A stretch of 64,000 nt of DNA from Trichomonas vaginalis G3 (Eukaryota; Parabasalia; Trichomonadida; Trichomonadidae). Positions 30,036-39,839 of the stretch are shown here, piece by piece; the first letter of the stretch is position 1; the number at the start of each line of letters is the position of its first letter. The notes beneath the pieces were generated by a model. The model was not told the DNA's origin and searched no databases. It saw only the letters and a list, made by a program, of their open reading frames with translations. The DNA lies in the NCBI RefSeq assembly GCF_026262505.1, contig NC_067205.1, forward strand, positions 13,640,001-13,704,000. Reading direction: 5' to 3'. The position numbers and the translations under genes are program-made.

Positions 30036-31823
30036 ATGATTAAACAACAGCAACCACAGCAACTTAAGGCACAAAGCACCCAGGTCCTTCAGACCATTAC
30101 ATACGCCATATATGCATATAATTCAAAGACGGCAGAACAAACGCAAAGGTTGAAATATGGAGATTTGGAGATAGTATTGAAAAATGACCGTTTCGAATTC
30201 GTTTGTAAAGGTGGTGCAGTGATATCAAATATAAAAGAAATTTTATTTATGAATTCTAAAATTAAAGGTATAACGGATGATATAACATCAATTCCACCAG
30301 AAGAACAAAGATATTACGCATTAAATGCATTTCCTAAAGTTTTGAAGATTGGAAGATTTAATTTAAATGAGGAATTCATAAAAAGTTTCCTAAATGACAT
30401 AGACAGTAAAGCGGATAAAACTTATGTCAACAGTGAGTTAATGAAGAAAGCAGATAAGGAATATGTCAACAGTGAGTTAGAGAAGAAGGTAGATAAGGAA
30501 TATGTGGCTAGTGAGTTAGACCTTAAAGCAGATAAGGAATATGTCAACAGTGAGTTAGAGAAGAAGGTAGATAAGGGATTAATGGCTAGTGTGTTAGTGA
30601 AGAAGGCGGATAAGGAATATGTGGATGAAAAAGATAATGAAATTAAAGAAAGGGTTGAAAGGTATCACGAATGGGCATCAAAGATTTTAAAAACTAAAGC
30701 TGATACAGGGTGGGTTTCAGGATGTTTAGACCTTAAAGCGGATAAAACTTATGTTAATGATGAGTTAGAGAAGAAGGCAGATAATGAATATGTTAATGGA
30801 ATATACCAAAGTTTGATAGGAACAACTAAAAATATTGAAACTATTGTTGGTGACTTTTCTGTCAATGAAGAAAATAAATATTTTAGATGGCAGTTTGTAC
30901 ACTCCTTAAGAAATGGTATGCGGTGTAAACTCATTCCGAAAAATAACAATGAAATGTATGTAAGCTATATAAAGAATAATGGTACACAAGTTAAAGTTCC
31001 ATTAGACAACAACTGTTACTTAAACTTATATGGAGACGAACAAAAGAAATATTTAAGAGTTTATGAAATGACAGATATGACATTGCCTAACCCAGCTCCA
31101 GCACCATATTATTATGACTATGGAGATGACGTCAGAACACCACATGTAGATGAACAAAAGTTAACATTATATTTAGATTATTATAGATATAAAAGATATA
31201 ATGCAATAGAAAAAACGAGAATAGTATATTATTATACAGATGACAAAAATAAATATTATAGTCAAGATTTTACCTACCCTGAAAACATAAGATTATATTA
31301 TAAAAAATATTCCGACACAAACCAGAAGAAACCTGAAATAGTTGCACTATATTTTAAGTTCAAAAGAGACAATCCTATATTATCTCATATGTTTGATTTA
31401 ATGAACCCAGTAGGTTCTATTTATACATCTATGGATGCAAGAGGTCCTCAAGTAATGTTTGGTGTTGGTGCATGGGAACAAATAGTCGACAGGTTTTTGT
31501 ATTGTGCAAACTCTTCAAAGGAAATGGGTGGAAGTAAAACGATTACAGGTGAAAATTTACCTGCACACAGTCACTACATAGATTTAAGCACATCTCAAGC
31601 GGGTTGGCATAAGCATAGATATTGGGATTGGTCAGGAATGACAAAAGGTAAAGGATATGATGTTAAAGACGACGTTAAGTTTGCTATAAATTGTTACTGG
31701 AGTGACACTCAGGGAGAAGGAAACCATACACATTTCGTTTCAGGATATACACAAACAACGGGACAAGGTAAAGAATACATGCCACCTTACATGACAGTTT
31801 ACGCATGGTATAGAGTTCAATGA
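30036..31823 (+). CDS. Maverick fibre protein with phage collar-type C-terminus
   Basis: 595 residues, looks whole. Residues about 125-265 contain repeated KADKEYVNSELEKK units that should form a trimeric coiled-coil shaft. The C-terminal 150 residues carry NPVGSIYTSMD, FGVGAWEQIVDRFLYC, NLPAHSHY and EGNHTHF, the pattern of phage tail-collar and T4 gp10-type receptor-end domains, ending MPPYMTVYAWYRVQ. It would be a cell-attachment fibre of a virus-like particle. Such a domain in a eukaryotic Polinton points to gene exchange with bacteriophage-type fibres. Position among structural genes fits. Confidence 0.75.
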   Translation: MIKQQQPQQLKAQSTQVLQTITYAIYAYNSKTAEQTQRLKYGDLEIVLKNDRFEFVCKGGAVISNIKEILFMNSKIKGITDDITSIPPEEQRYYALNAFPKVLKIGRFNLNEEFIKSFLNDIDSKADKTYVNSELMKKADKEYVNSELEKKVDKEYVASELDLKADKEYVNSELEKKVDKGLMASVLVKKADKEYVDEKDNEIKERVERYHEWASKILKTKADTGWVSGCLDLKADKTYVNDELEKKADNEYVNGIYQSLIGTTKNIETIVGDFSVNEENKYFRWQFVHSLRNGMRCKLIPKNNNEMYVSYIKNNGTQVKVPLDNNCYLNLYGDEQKKYLRVYEMTDMTLPNPAPAPYYYDYGDDVRTPHVDEQKLTLYLDYYRYKRYNAIEKTRIVYYYTDDKNKYYSQDFTYPENIRLYYKKYSDTNQKKPEIVALYFKFKRDNPILSHMFDLMNPVGSIYTSMDARGPQVMFGVGAWEQIVDRFLYCANSSKEMGGSKTITGENLPAHSHYIDLSTSQAGWHKHRYWDWSGMTKGKGYDVKDDVKFAINCYWSDTQGEGNHTHFVSGYTQTTGQGKEYMPPYMTVYAWYRVQ

Positions 31824-32106
31824 AGCTGCTGACGACTCTATTGCGTTTTACCCTCGACATAAATTAGTTGAAAGTAGTAATGGCAAACTTGCTGAAACCA
31901 TTGACGAAGCAAAGCGAGGAGTGGTTATTGAAATACTTGGCTATAACATAAACGATGACACTTATAAAGTAAGATATGAAGGAGGCGTTGAAGATGTTAT
32001 ACCATCTAAGAACTTGAGAGAGTCAATGACAACACATCTGGGACCATTAGAGCGGGAGTACTGGAAAGACAAAAATAAGCCAGAAAGAATAAGAAAATTC
32101 TTCTAA
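31824..32106 (+). pseudogene. Maverick chromo/SH3-like fragment
   Basis: A short segment reading VIEILGYNINDDTYKVRYEG looks like a Tudor/chromo or integrase C-terminal beta-barrel. It directly follows the fibre gene and lacks a catalytic part. It may be a leftover of another integrase-like gene. Confidence 0.4.
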
Positions 32107-32252
32107 ACTTTTTCATTAGATGTAAATCAGACATGAATGAGAACAGTCATGATATTATTAATGGTACCATTTATTTTTGTCATAAAGACGCAAACGGACT
32201 CTTTGAGTCCTGAGGTCTTTCAGACCGAAGCGGCGAGGACGAAGTCCATGAA

Positions 32253-32312
32253 CAAAAATCATGTTTATGTTAGCATGTTAGATCTCACCCGTTTTCTAAC
32301 CACTTTTCTAAC
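32253..32312. repeat. Inverted repeat flanking a Maverick gene, left arm
   Basis: About 58 bases matching 33368-33426 in reverse orientation. The two arms enclose the gene at 32418-33353. Confidence 0.8.
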
Positions 32313-32402
32313 ATGGTCTAAAACTCTCGAAAATCATGAATTTTTGACATTTCCTTATGAAAGAAAAATAACGCTAATTTTTTTCAAAGAAAAAATTTTT
32401 AT

Positions 32403-32416
32403 CTTGTATGTAAAGA
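32403..32416 (+). promoter_or_regulatory. Shared Maverick leader motif, copy 1
   Basis: CTTGTATGTAAAGA just before the ATG at 32418. The same motif precedes the genes at 36707 and 37392. Confidence 0.6.
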
Positions 32417-32417
32417 T

Positions 32418-33353
32418 ATGATTTCAACAATAGGTTCTACAACACTTCAAACAACAACTTCACCAAACTCTTTAGTTATGAATCCAACATCTATGTTAGT
32501 AGAGATGAAAAGCTTCATTCCTTCTTCATATACTTTTGAGACAGAAATACAAAGAATTAAGCAAGAACTTTTAACAAGTAATTTAGACTGTAGTGCGAAA
32601 GATGAAACAAATGAACAGTATCTTTATGACATGCAGGACATTATTGACCATTTACCCAAATTGCCTGAAATCCAACAACAAAAGCTCACTATTCATGAAT
32701 TCGATGAAATAGAAGTGAAACCAACTGACTCAGTAGAAATAAAGAAGTTCATACGTAAAGTAAACTATGAGTTTCTAGGATATCATTGCAACCATAAAGT
32801 TATGGACAAAGATTGCGACATGGTATATAAGAACATCTCTGACATATATAAATCTGGGGAGTTTAAGACATACGACAACTTTGTTTCATTAGTTGCTGAA
32901 TGTGTTTGGGAAATAAGAGATAAAGATAGAAGAGGTAAGGTATGGCATGAACAGTTAAAACCAGCAGCTTTTGAGTTAAAGAAAACCATTGACGCCTTAG
33001 TTGTTCTAGCTGGTTTTATTTCAATGTATAACGCAAAAATGAATCCGCAATGTTCAAAATGTAAAGCAGCAATGAGGAAATATAACTACTCCGTCAAAGA
33101 GATAGAACGTATGAGAAACGACTATGCTGACTTAAAGAAAGAAGTAGAGAAACCAGCAGAAGATAAAATGGATATGTTGAACAACAAAAACTATCCAACT
33201 GCTGACGATTTCCTATTATCTGATGTCAAGAAGAAATATAAAGAAACCTTCGGCATAGTTAAAATTTTTGATATCCTTCGTGAAGAAATAGAAGCTACAA
33301 AACTGTTTAAAGTCATGAACCATCGCAACATATACCATGTAAAACGCTTGTAA
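32418..33353 (+). CDS. Maverick hypothetical protein, 311 aa
   Basis: A charged, mostly helical protein with a possible zinc-type pair CSKCKAAMRKY near residue 210 and coiled-coil-like RMRNDYADLKKEVEK after it. It is preceded by the shared leader motif and enclosed by inverted repeats of about 58 bases. Family not recognised. The frame looks whole. Confidence 0.5.
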   Translation: MISTIGSTTLQTTTSPNSLVMNPTSMLVEMKSFIPSSYTFETEIQRIKQELLTSNLDCSAKDETNEQYLYDMQDIIDHLPKLPEIQQQKLTIHEFDEIEVKPTDSVEIKKFIRKVNYEFLGYHCNHKVMDKDCDMVYKNISDIYKSGEFKTYDNFVSLVAECVWEIRDKDRRGKVWHEQLKPAAFELKKTIDALVVLAGFISMYNAKMNPQCSKCKAAMRKYNYSVKEIERMRNDYADLKKEVEKPAEDKMDMLNNKNYPTADDFLLSDVKKKYKETFGIVKIFDILREEIEATKLFKVMNHRNIYHVKRL

Positions 33354-33367
33354 ATAGTTTTCTTCGA

Positions 33368-33426
33368 TGTTAGAAAAGTGGTTAGAAAACGGGTGAGATC
33401 TAACATGCTAACATAAACTTTATTTT
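33368..33426. repeat. Inverted repeat flanking a Maverick gene, right arm
   Basis: Partner of 32253-32312. Part of it (GAGATCTAACATGCTAACAT) recurs at the 3' end of the gene at 37392, so it may also act as a shared 3' element. Confidence 0.8.
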
Positions 33427-33620
33427 TGAAGAACTGAAGGTGCTACCATGTTACCATGATGACGACATGAAATTGTGTCAACATCACGAGAGGAAAGCAA
33501 TAATGATTTATTTTTGAAGAACTGAAGGTGCTACCATGTTACCATGTGCTACCAGGTAATTTAATTTCTTTTAAAAATAGTGACAACATGACATTTTGAC
33601 AACAACATAGGAGGAAAGCA
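33427..33620. repeat. Two intergenic repeat units upstream in the element
   Basis: Units with GAACTGAAGGTGCTACCATG, reverse complements of the five-unit array at 36105-36640. They lie at the 3' side of the primase-helicase gene. Confidence 0.75.
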
Positions 33621-33641
33621 AAAATAAATTCAAATCATACT

Positions 33642-36041
33642 TTATAAAGCTTCATTTACAGGTATTTCATCGTCAGTAAATGAATCCTCATCATCGTTTG
33701 GTTCAACTTGTTTATATAATCCTTTCATTTCTTCTTTCAAAACATAACACCATGTTTGTTTACCGTCTATTCTTCTATGTTTCCTATCACATTTATCCTT
33801 AATACTCATTTGAAAATTCTTGTCTTTCATGTCTGATGGTTTGCAGAATAGAGCATTTTCACACGTCATACCTGCACACAATTCATCATAATGTGTATTT
33901 ATCCATACATCTAAAGGATTTGATGATAATTCGATTAAATCTTGTTTGGCTTCAGTCATCGGTATGATTCGTACATTAAATGATGAAAGGTCGTAATTGA
34001 TAAAATACGTCAGTAAATTATCATAAAATTCCTTAGTGCATGAATTCATCAAATTCTTGAAGTAATCAAATTGACCCTTAAATTTACCATTAACTCTTAA
34101 AACTACATATCTTCTGTCTCCAACTTCAATTTTGACAGGGTAGACGTTATTAGTTACGAAAATGAAGTTTGCAACATTCTGAGCAGTTCTTCTGGGTTGA
34201 TTCTTTTCATTAATTCTAATCTCATTATCCGTTATAATTGATTTCAAAGCGTTGAAGTTTGCAAGTCTGTCTTCACCTACATTCTTGAGTTCATTAAGTA
34301 CAAGAAACATTTTATTCTCAACTACTGAATTGAAATTACCCGTTAACTCACTTATTTCAGTAATGTTTTTGCATGAATAACCGGCGAGAAGTTCAGAAAT
34401 AATGTCTGTAAATCTGTTTTTACCTGTTCCCTGAAGTCCTTTCAAAATAATTGCTGTTTCATTCTTGATTCCAGGATGTTGAATCATTGATGCAATCCAG
34501 CCGAGAAGGTATTTATACACTTCATCGTTATTATCACAAATGACTTCTTTAATGAAATTCATAAACATCTCAATTTTTGAGTAATCAAGCTTTTCGAGAA
34601 TGTTGTATTTATAACCCTGAAACGTTGAGAAAACATCTGGGGAATCAGATTTAAAGCAAACACCCTTAACGGTTAATGAAGATAATTGATTTAATAGTAC
34701 ATCCCATGCTGTTATTGTTTTACCTTCTTCTTTAAATAATTTAATCATTTTAAGTGACTCTTTCATGTTTGATTGAAGAACGAATGATATTTGATTCGTT
34801 TTGTCGTGGATGTTGTAATCTTTTTGAATGAAATATTTATTTCCACAATCTACAAAACGGATTACACGTGATAAATCCTCAATTACTTCAGAACTGTTTT
34901 TATACTGATGATTTTCAGCCTTGCGTCTAATATCTGTTATCAAAAACGAGTCATCAAGTTTGATGTCAAATGTTATTTTTGGCTTACGTAATAAAGGCAA
35001 AACATATTCATCATAATATTCCTTTTGATAAAGTTTTAGAATCTTCACCAAAACAAATGGAGAAGTCATTAAATGTGCATATCTATCACGTGCTTTTTCA
35101 AAATTACTTTTTGCATTTTCAGTTAAATTGCAGAAGTTATAAACGTTATCGTATGCTTCATTAATCAAATGATTAGGTAACGAATTAATAGCTTGAAACA
35201 GTGTGAATAATGTTATTTCTTTTTCTAAATTCATGTTTCCACCATCATTATGTACTTCGAAATCACAGATGCCATCAACTATGCTCTGAGCTAGTTTATC
35301 GTCAATGTTTACATCTTTGTTTTCATTGACGATGGTCTTTATTTCTTCATTCTTCTGTTCAACTCTTACCTTAATATTCAAATCATTTAATATATCATTC
35401 ACTGTTCTGGTTAATGTTGAATCATAACTTCCACGAATGAATGAGTATGTATTGATTGGTTCTGTTGCATTCTTGCGAACTCTTGAATCAGCCATAACTA
35501 CTAAAGAACGTTTTGAATCATCAATAGAAGTCATTATGTCAATATCATAATCATTGCAGGAATAACATTTAATCATTCTGTTCGAAACTGCATAGAAGAA
35601 ATTAGTGTTGCAATAAATGTGAAGACCTCCTGAAGCGGTTTTAACTATAACGTCTTTATCCGAAAGTTTTGATAAAATGTCTTTTCTAACTGTTTCTTTA
35701 AGTTCATCATCGTATGATTTATTGATATCAACATCTATAATCGTTAAATTTGGAATTTTATTTACTAATAAAGCCATACCAGTTTTCCTTCCTCTTCCTC
35801 CATCATGTTTGAGGTAGTTATGTAAATCAATCTTGTTTTCACCAATTCTTTCGTTGAGGGTTTTAGTTTCTGCCATAACTAATTCCTCAACTAATGAATC
35901 AATAACTTTTTCATCAGAAACGATATAGTTGCTGTTGTTGTTTGTTGCCACAGCTAATTCTTCAACTAATTCTTTAACTAATGAATCAATAACTTTTTCA
36001 TCAGAAACGATATAGTCACTGTTGTTGTTTGTTGCCGTCAT
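33642..36041 (-). CDS. Maverick D5-like primase-helicase, 799 aa
   Basis: Looks whole. The N-terminus has two copies of an SDEKVIDSLV segment, then a primase-type domain (IPNLTIIDVDIN, with IDVD as a likely metal site). The C-terminal half has the superfamily 3 helicase: Walker A GLQGTGKNRF, Walker B-type FLVLNELKN, and sensor FIFVTNN. It would open and prime DNA for replication of the element. It is flanked on both sides by the same repeat family in opposite orientation. Confidence 0.85.
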   Translation of the reverse strand: MTATNNNSDYIVSDEKVIDSLVKELVEELAVATNNNSNYIVSDEKVIDSLVEELVMAETKTLNERIGENKIDLHNYLKHDGGRGRKTGMALLVNKIPNLTIIDVDINKSYDDELKETVRKDILSKLSDKDVIVKTASGGLHIYCNTNFFYAVSNRMIKCYSCNDYDIDIMTSIDDSKRSLVVMADSRVRKNATEPINTYSFIRGSYDSTLTRTVNDILNDLNIKVRVEQKNEEIKTIVNENKDVNIDDKLAQSIVDGICDFEVHNDGGNMNLEKEITLFTLFQAINSLPNHLINEAYDNVYNFCNLTENAKSNFEKARDRYAHLMTSPFVLVKILKLYQKEYYDEYVLPLLRKPKITFDIKLDDSFLITDIRRKAENHQYKNSSEVIEDLSRVIRFVDCGNKYFIQKDYNIHDKTNQISFVLQSNMKESLKMIKLFKEEGKTITAWDVLLNQLSSLTVKGVCFKSDSPDVFSTFQGYKYNILEKLDYSKIEMFMNFIKEVICDNNDEVYKYLLGWIASMIQHPGIKNETAIILKGLQGTGKNRFTDIISELLAGYSCKNITEISELTGNFNSVVENKMFLVLNELKNVGEDRLANFNALKSIITDNEIRINEKNQPRRTAQNVANFIFVTNNVYPVKIEVGDRRYVVLRVNGKFKGQFDYFKNLMNSCTKEFYDNLLTYFINYDLSSFNVRIIPMTEAKQDLIELSSNPLDVWINTHYDELCAGMTCENALFCKPSDMKDKNFQMSIKDKCDRKHRRIDGKQTWCYVLKEEMKGLYKQVEPNDDEDSFTDDEIPVNEAL

Positions 36042-36104
36042 TTATATAGGAATAAAAAAATAAAAATAATTTTAAAACTAACTTTATTTTTGGGCTGCAT
36101 CATA

Positions 36105-36640
36105 TTTCCTATGTTGTTGTCAAAATGTCATGTTGTCATCATTTTTAAAAGAAATTAAATTACCTGGTAGCACATGGAACATGGTAGCACCTTCAGTTCT
36201 TCCAAAAATAATTCATTATTGCCTTCCTCTCGCTATGTTGTTGTCACAATTTTCATGTGTCATCATGACAACATGGTAGCACCTTCAGTTCTTCAAAAAT
36301 AAATCATTATTGCTTTCCTCCTATGTTGTTGTCAAAATGTCATGTTGTCACCATTTTTAAAAAGAAATTAAATTACCTGGTAGCACATGGTAACATGGTA
36401 GCACCTTCAGTTCTTCAAAAATAAATCATTATTGCTTTCCTCCTATGTTGTTGTCAAAATGTCATGTTGTCACCATTTTTAAAAGAAATTAAATTACCTG
36501 GTAGCACATGGTAACATGGTAGCACCTTCAGTTCTTCAAAAATAAATCATTATTGCTTTCCTCTCGTGTTGTTGACACAATTTCATGTCGTCATCATGGT
36601 AACATGGTAGCACCTTCAGTTCTTCAAAAATAATGAATTT
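36105..36640. repeat. Five-unit repeat array beside the primase-helicase gene
   Basis: Units of about 75-125 bases contain TGTTGTTGTCAAAATGTCAT, CCTGGTAGCAC and GGTAGCACCTTCAGTTCTTC. The two central units are nearly identical. Related units occur at 33427-33620 (inverted) and 37640-37745 (degenerate). Confidence 0.85.
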
Positions 36641-36687
36641 CATTAGTTAGAAAAATAACACTAATTTTATTTTTATATCTTTTTTAT

Positions 36688-36701
36688 CTTGTATGTAAAG
36701 A
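36688..36701 (+). promoter_or_regulatory. Shared Maverick leader motif, copy 2
   Basis: CTTGTATGTAAAGA followed by CAGTA and the ATG at 36707. Confidence 0.6.
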
Positions 36702-36706
36702 CAGTA

Positions 36707-37318
36707 ATGACAAACATTGAGTTTGAAACAGTTAGAAAGATAGACGATGACACCAAAGTGGTTAGAATAGGTGATTTAAACGTAAGATACTCAAAGAAAT
36801 ACAACAAATATTCTTTGTCAGACATTATATCTCCATCTGAAAAGAAAACAAACGACTGGGTTAGAAATGCTTCAACTCAGAAAATTTTGACAAGAAATCC
36901 TGAGCTTATGATATCAGTAGCATTTCATGGAACAAGAGCATATCTTATAGACAAAAGTCTTATACCAATAGTTTTGTTATGGTTAGACCCAGTTGTTGGA
37001 TATAACTTCATAACATATGGTTCATTCGATACGGAACGTTGCAGTGAAGGCTTACTTTACATCGTTCAGAAACAGAAGGACTTCAACACAAAAAGATATA
37101 AGATAGGAAGGACATATAATATAACTCAAAGATATGACAGTACAGTCAATAGAGTCAAGGTTGTGTTTGTTAATGATATGAGAGCTGCTGAAACAGAACT
37201 GCTTGAAGTTTTTGAGAAAATGTATGGTGCTCCCACGAAAGGTAAAGAAACGTTTGAAGTAGATGAGATAGATAAAGCTATAAAATTATTTGACGAAGTT
37301 GCTGAAAAATACATGTAA
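36707..37318 (+). CDS. Maverick KilA-N / GIY-YIG-like protein, 203 aa
   Basis: The N-terminal half matches the KilA-N DNA-binding domain (RYSKKYNKYSLSDII, NDWVRNAST, HGTRAYLIDKSLIPIVLLWL). The C-terminal half (LLYIVQKQKD, RYKIGRTYNITQRYDS, AAETELLEVFEKMYG) is a T5orf172/GIY-YIG-type nuclease-like domain. This pairing is common in large DNA viruses. It probably binds DNA; the nuclease activity is uncertain. The start is the ATG after the leader motif. Looks whole. Confidence 0.75.
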   Translation: MTNIEFETVRKIDDDTKVVRIGDLNVRYSKKYNKYSLSDIISPSEKKTNDWVRNASTQKILTRNPELMISVAFHGTRAYLIDKSLIPIVLLWLDPVVGYNFITYGSFDTERCSEGLLYIVQKQKDFNTKRYKIGRTYNITQRYDSTVNRVKVVFVNDMRAAETELLEVFEKMYGAPTKGKETFEVDEIDKAIKLFDEVAEKYM

Positions 37319-37372
37319 AGCGTTTATTTTTGTCTTTTGTGAAAGTCAGAAAATAAAGTTAGTTTTATTTAT

Positions 37373-37386
37373 TTTGTATGTAAAGA
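37373..37386 (+). promoter_or_regulatory. Shared Maverick leader motif, copy 3
   Basis: TTTGTATGTAAAGA followed by CAGTA and the ATG at 37392. Confidence 0.6.
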
Positions 37387-37391
37387 CAGTA

Positions 37392-37592
37392 ATGTCAACA
37401 TCAGAGAACACAACAACTACTATCGTTCATGAAGCCATCAATGAAGAATACGAGTACATACAATATAACAAACAATTGAGACTCATTCGTTCGGTCAAAG
37501 ATGACATGTACCAAATGCAAAGTATAATGAATGCTCTTCGTTCTACAAAGCAAGAGGTTAGAAATGAGGTGAGATCTAACATGCTAACATAA
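37392..37592 (+). CDS. Maverick small protein, 66 aa
   Basis: A short charged helical protein (YIQYNKQLRLIRSVKDDMYQ). Its last residues are encoded by the same repeat that follows the 311-aa gene. Supported by the shared leader; function unknown. Confidence 0.45.
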   Translation: MSTSENTTTTIVHEAINEEYEYIQYNKQLRLIRSVKDDMYQMQSIMNALRSTKQEVRNEVRSNMLT

Positions 37593-37809
37593 ACTTTATT
37601 TTTGGGTCATTTACACTCATTACGATGAAGTCATAACTGCCATCCTCCTATGTTGTTGTCAAAATGTCATGTTGTCACATTTTTTCAGAGAAGTTAAATT
37701 ACCTGGTGACCTGGTGACCCTATCAGTTCTTCAAAAATAATTAATTATTGAATAACCTGAAAACCATTAACGATAAAATAACTGATAACAAAATTTTATT
37801 TTTATATAA

Positions 37810-37974
37810 ATGGATACCCCACAAGCTCAAAATTTACCACGAATCATAACAAGGGAGGAAACGATAAAAATGATGCGAGAACTTGCTAAAAATAACAAAC
37901 CACTAAAACTGAGAAAATGTGGTTATGCAGTAATGATGGAAAGAGAGATGTTGTCAAAGAGGAATAAACATTAA
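37810..37974 (+). CDS. Maverick small basic protein, 54 aa
   Basis: MDTPQAQNLPRIITREE and a basic tail. It is preceded by ATTTTTATATAA. Too short for a family call; the open frame and clean spacing are the only support. Confidence 0.35.
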   Translation: MDTPQAQNLPRIITREETIKMMRELAKNNKPLKLRKCGYAVMMEREMLSKRNKH

Positions 37975-37975
37975 A

Positions 37976-38236
37976 TTTGGATAGAGTTTAAAAATTCATC
38001 TTTATTAAATTCATCTCTTCCAATCAATTTATTTATTCTATTAAATTCTTTTATTTTTGCTTCACTTAGTTTAAGGATTGAACGGTAAGTTTCTAATTTT
38101 TCGATTATTTCTTTATCGTTTTCAACCTCACCGCATTGTGGCTTCTTTTTGTAATAGCATATTTTTTGATTTAATTCTGTTTAGTTTCTTTTTATATATT
38201 CATCGTCTGGACTCTTGGCTGCTTCGTTGTCACTCA
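37976..38236 (-). pseudogene. Maverick small gene remnant
   Basis: Minus-strand coding-like sequence with a helical part (EIIEKLETYRSILKLSEAK), just downstream of the integrase gene. Broken. Confidence 0.35.
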
Positions 38237-38257
38237 TTTCTTACGAAATAAAAAAAA

Positions 38258-39370
38258 TTAAATATTATTTAAATATAATGGAGTAATAAAATAAATCGGA
38301 ATTTCTATTAATTTATTGTCAACTTCAACTAATGCATTGCCGTTAATATATCTAACAAATTCGGCTATTGTGTCAAATCTTCGTCTTCTTTTTGTCATTG
38401 ATTTATCAGTTTTTCCATAATCGAGATGAATCAAAACTTTATCCCCTTGTTTAAAATTCATGAGCCCCGAATTAATTTGTTCACGTTTAACATCATTCAA
38501 CCTTTCCATTTGCTTTCTAATATATTCCCATTCTTTTGAAATATCATTTTTCATTTCCACTGGTTTCATGTTTATAGTTCTATGCCATGTATTATTGTAA
38601 TAATATACTAACTGCTGTATGATGGAGTCATGATTTCCATCCCAGTATATCTGACCGTTAACCCCTAACGCATCTCTAAGAGTTCTCATTACCGCATCAA
38701 CTATTTTATTATGAAACGTATATGGAGAGGATGAAAAGTAAAAATTAATTTGTGGGAAATAATGAGCCATAGCTGCCTGAAATCCTTTATCACTATCACC
38801 CCTGATATTATCTACTCTTTCATGATCTAGTAAGTATTGAATAGCTCTTCTTGTTTCCTGTTCTATTTTCCCTTTCACCGGAATGCAATATAAATATCTT
38901 GTGTTAATGTTAATGGCAAATAAATAAGTAACATTTCCTTTTGAATATTCTAAATGATCGATTTCGTATGAATATGGATATGGTGCAAATGAAGGGCGAC
39001 CAAATTTTTCCTTTAACGGTTGAATTTTCGGGTCAGTTGGTTTATTTAATATCTTGAAACCCTTTTTAAAATCTTTTTGTTTCTTTAATGTTTGAAATGG
39101 ATATAATAAAGTGAATGATGAAGGATTAACTGAAGGAGGAGGTACTACTGCTGGAGGAGGTACTACTGCTGGAGGAGGTACTACTGCTGGAGGTTTTGGT
39201 GTTGTGAGTGGTTTAATTTTATCTGCTTTGATTTTGGATGATGAAGTTTTGGAATTCATTCCCTCCTTCATTAATTCCGGATGTATTCTATTCATTTGTT
39301 TTAAATATACTGTATATAAAGGTTTGATATACTTTCCTGCTTCGAGTTTATGTTGAAGGATGAATTCCAA
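38258..39370 (-). CDS. Maverick retroviral-type integrase, 370 aa
   Basis: Looks whole as an open frame. The order is an N-terminal helical part, a proline-rich linker with PPPAVV repeated, then the rve core with EIDHLEYSKG (first Asp), RGDSDKGFQAAM (second Asp) and HNKIVDAVMRTLRD, where the third acidic residue is expected. A C-terminal beta-barrel (FKQGDKVLIHLDYG) follows. It would insert the element into host DNA. Confidence 0.85.
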   Translation of the reverse strand: MEFILQHKLEAGKYIKPLYTVYLKQMNRIHPELMKEGMNSKTSSSKIKADKIKPLTTPKPPAVVPPPAVVPPPAVVPPPSVNPSSFTLLYPFQTLKKQKDFKKGFKILNKPTDPKIQPLKEKFGRPSFAPYPYSYEIDHLEYSKGNVTYLFAININTRYLYCIPVKGKIEQETRRAIQYLLDHERVDNIRGDSDKGFQAAMAHYFPQINFYFSSSPYTFHNKIVDAVMRTLRDALGVNGQIYWDGNHDSIIQQLVYYYNNTWHRTINMKPVEMKNDISKEWEYIRKQMERLNDVKREQINSGLMNFKQGDKVLIHLDYGKTDKSMTKRRRRFDTIAEFVRYINGNALVEVDNKLIEIPIYFITPLYLNNI

Positions 39371-39505
39371 AAGTTGATCTTCATTTAAAAGTTGGGCTGA
39401 ATGTGGTTTAACTAATGAATCATAAATTAAAGCTTGTGCATCATTTTGGTCTGAAGGACCGGGCGTTTTGTTTCTTTGTTTTTTGTGGCTCAGGATTATA
39501 TAATT

Positions 39506-39810
39506 TTATATAATTTCATCAATATCTTCTTCTGTTAATACTTCATTTTTGAAATCTTTCAAATGTTTAAGTTGTGATTTAGTTTTTTCCTTTGTATATT
39601 CATTATTTTTAATTTTATCTTTAATTTTAGAAATTATTTCATCATAATATTTCAAAAATTCATTATCATAATATGAATAATAATAATCCATATCATCATC
39701 CGTTATATTTTCATCATATTTTTGGAGATATGCTTTTAAATCATAATAACTAAAAATTTTGATCACGTACTAAATCATCAATTAAATTTTCTAAATCTAC
39801 GTTATCCATT
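39506..39810 (-). pseudogene. Maverick small acidic protein remnant
   Basis: Tyr/Asp-rich acidic sequence (YYYSYYDNEFLKYYDE) between integrase and polymerase. Family unknown; broken. Confidence 0.35.
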
Positions 39811-39839
39811 TATATAAAAATAAAATAAATGTTTTAAGG

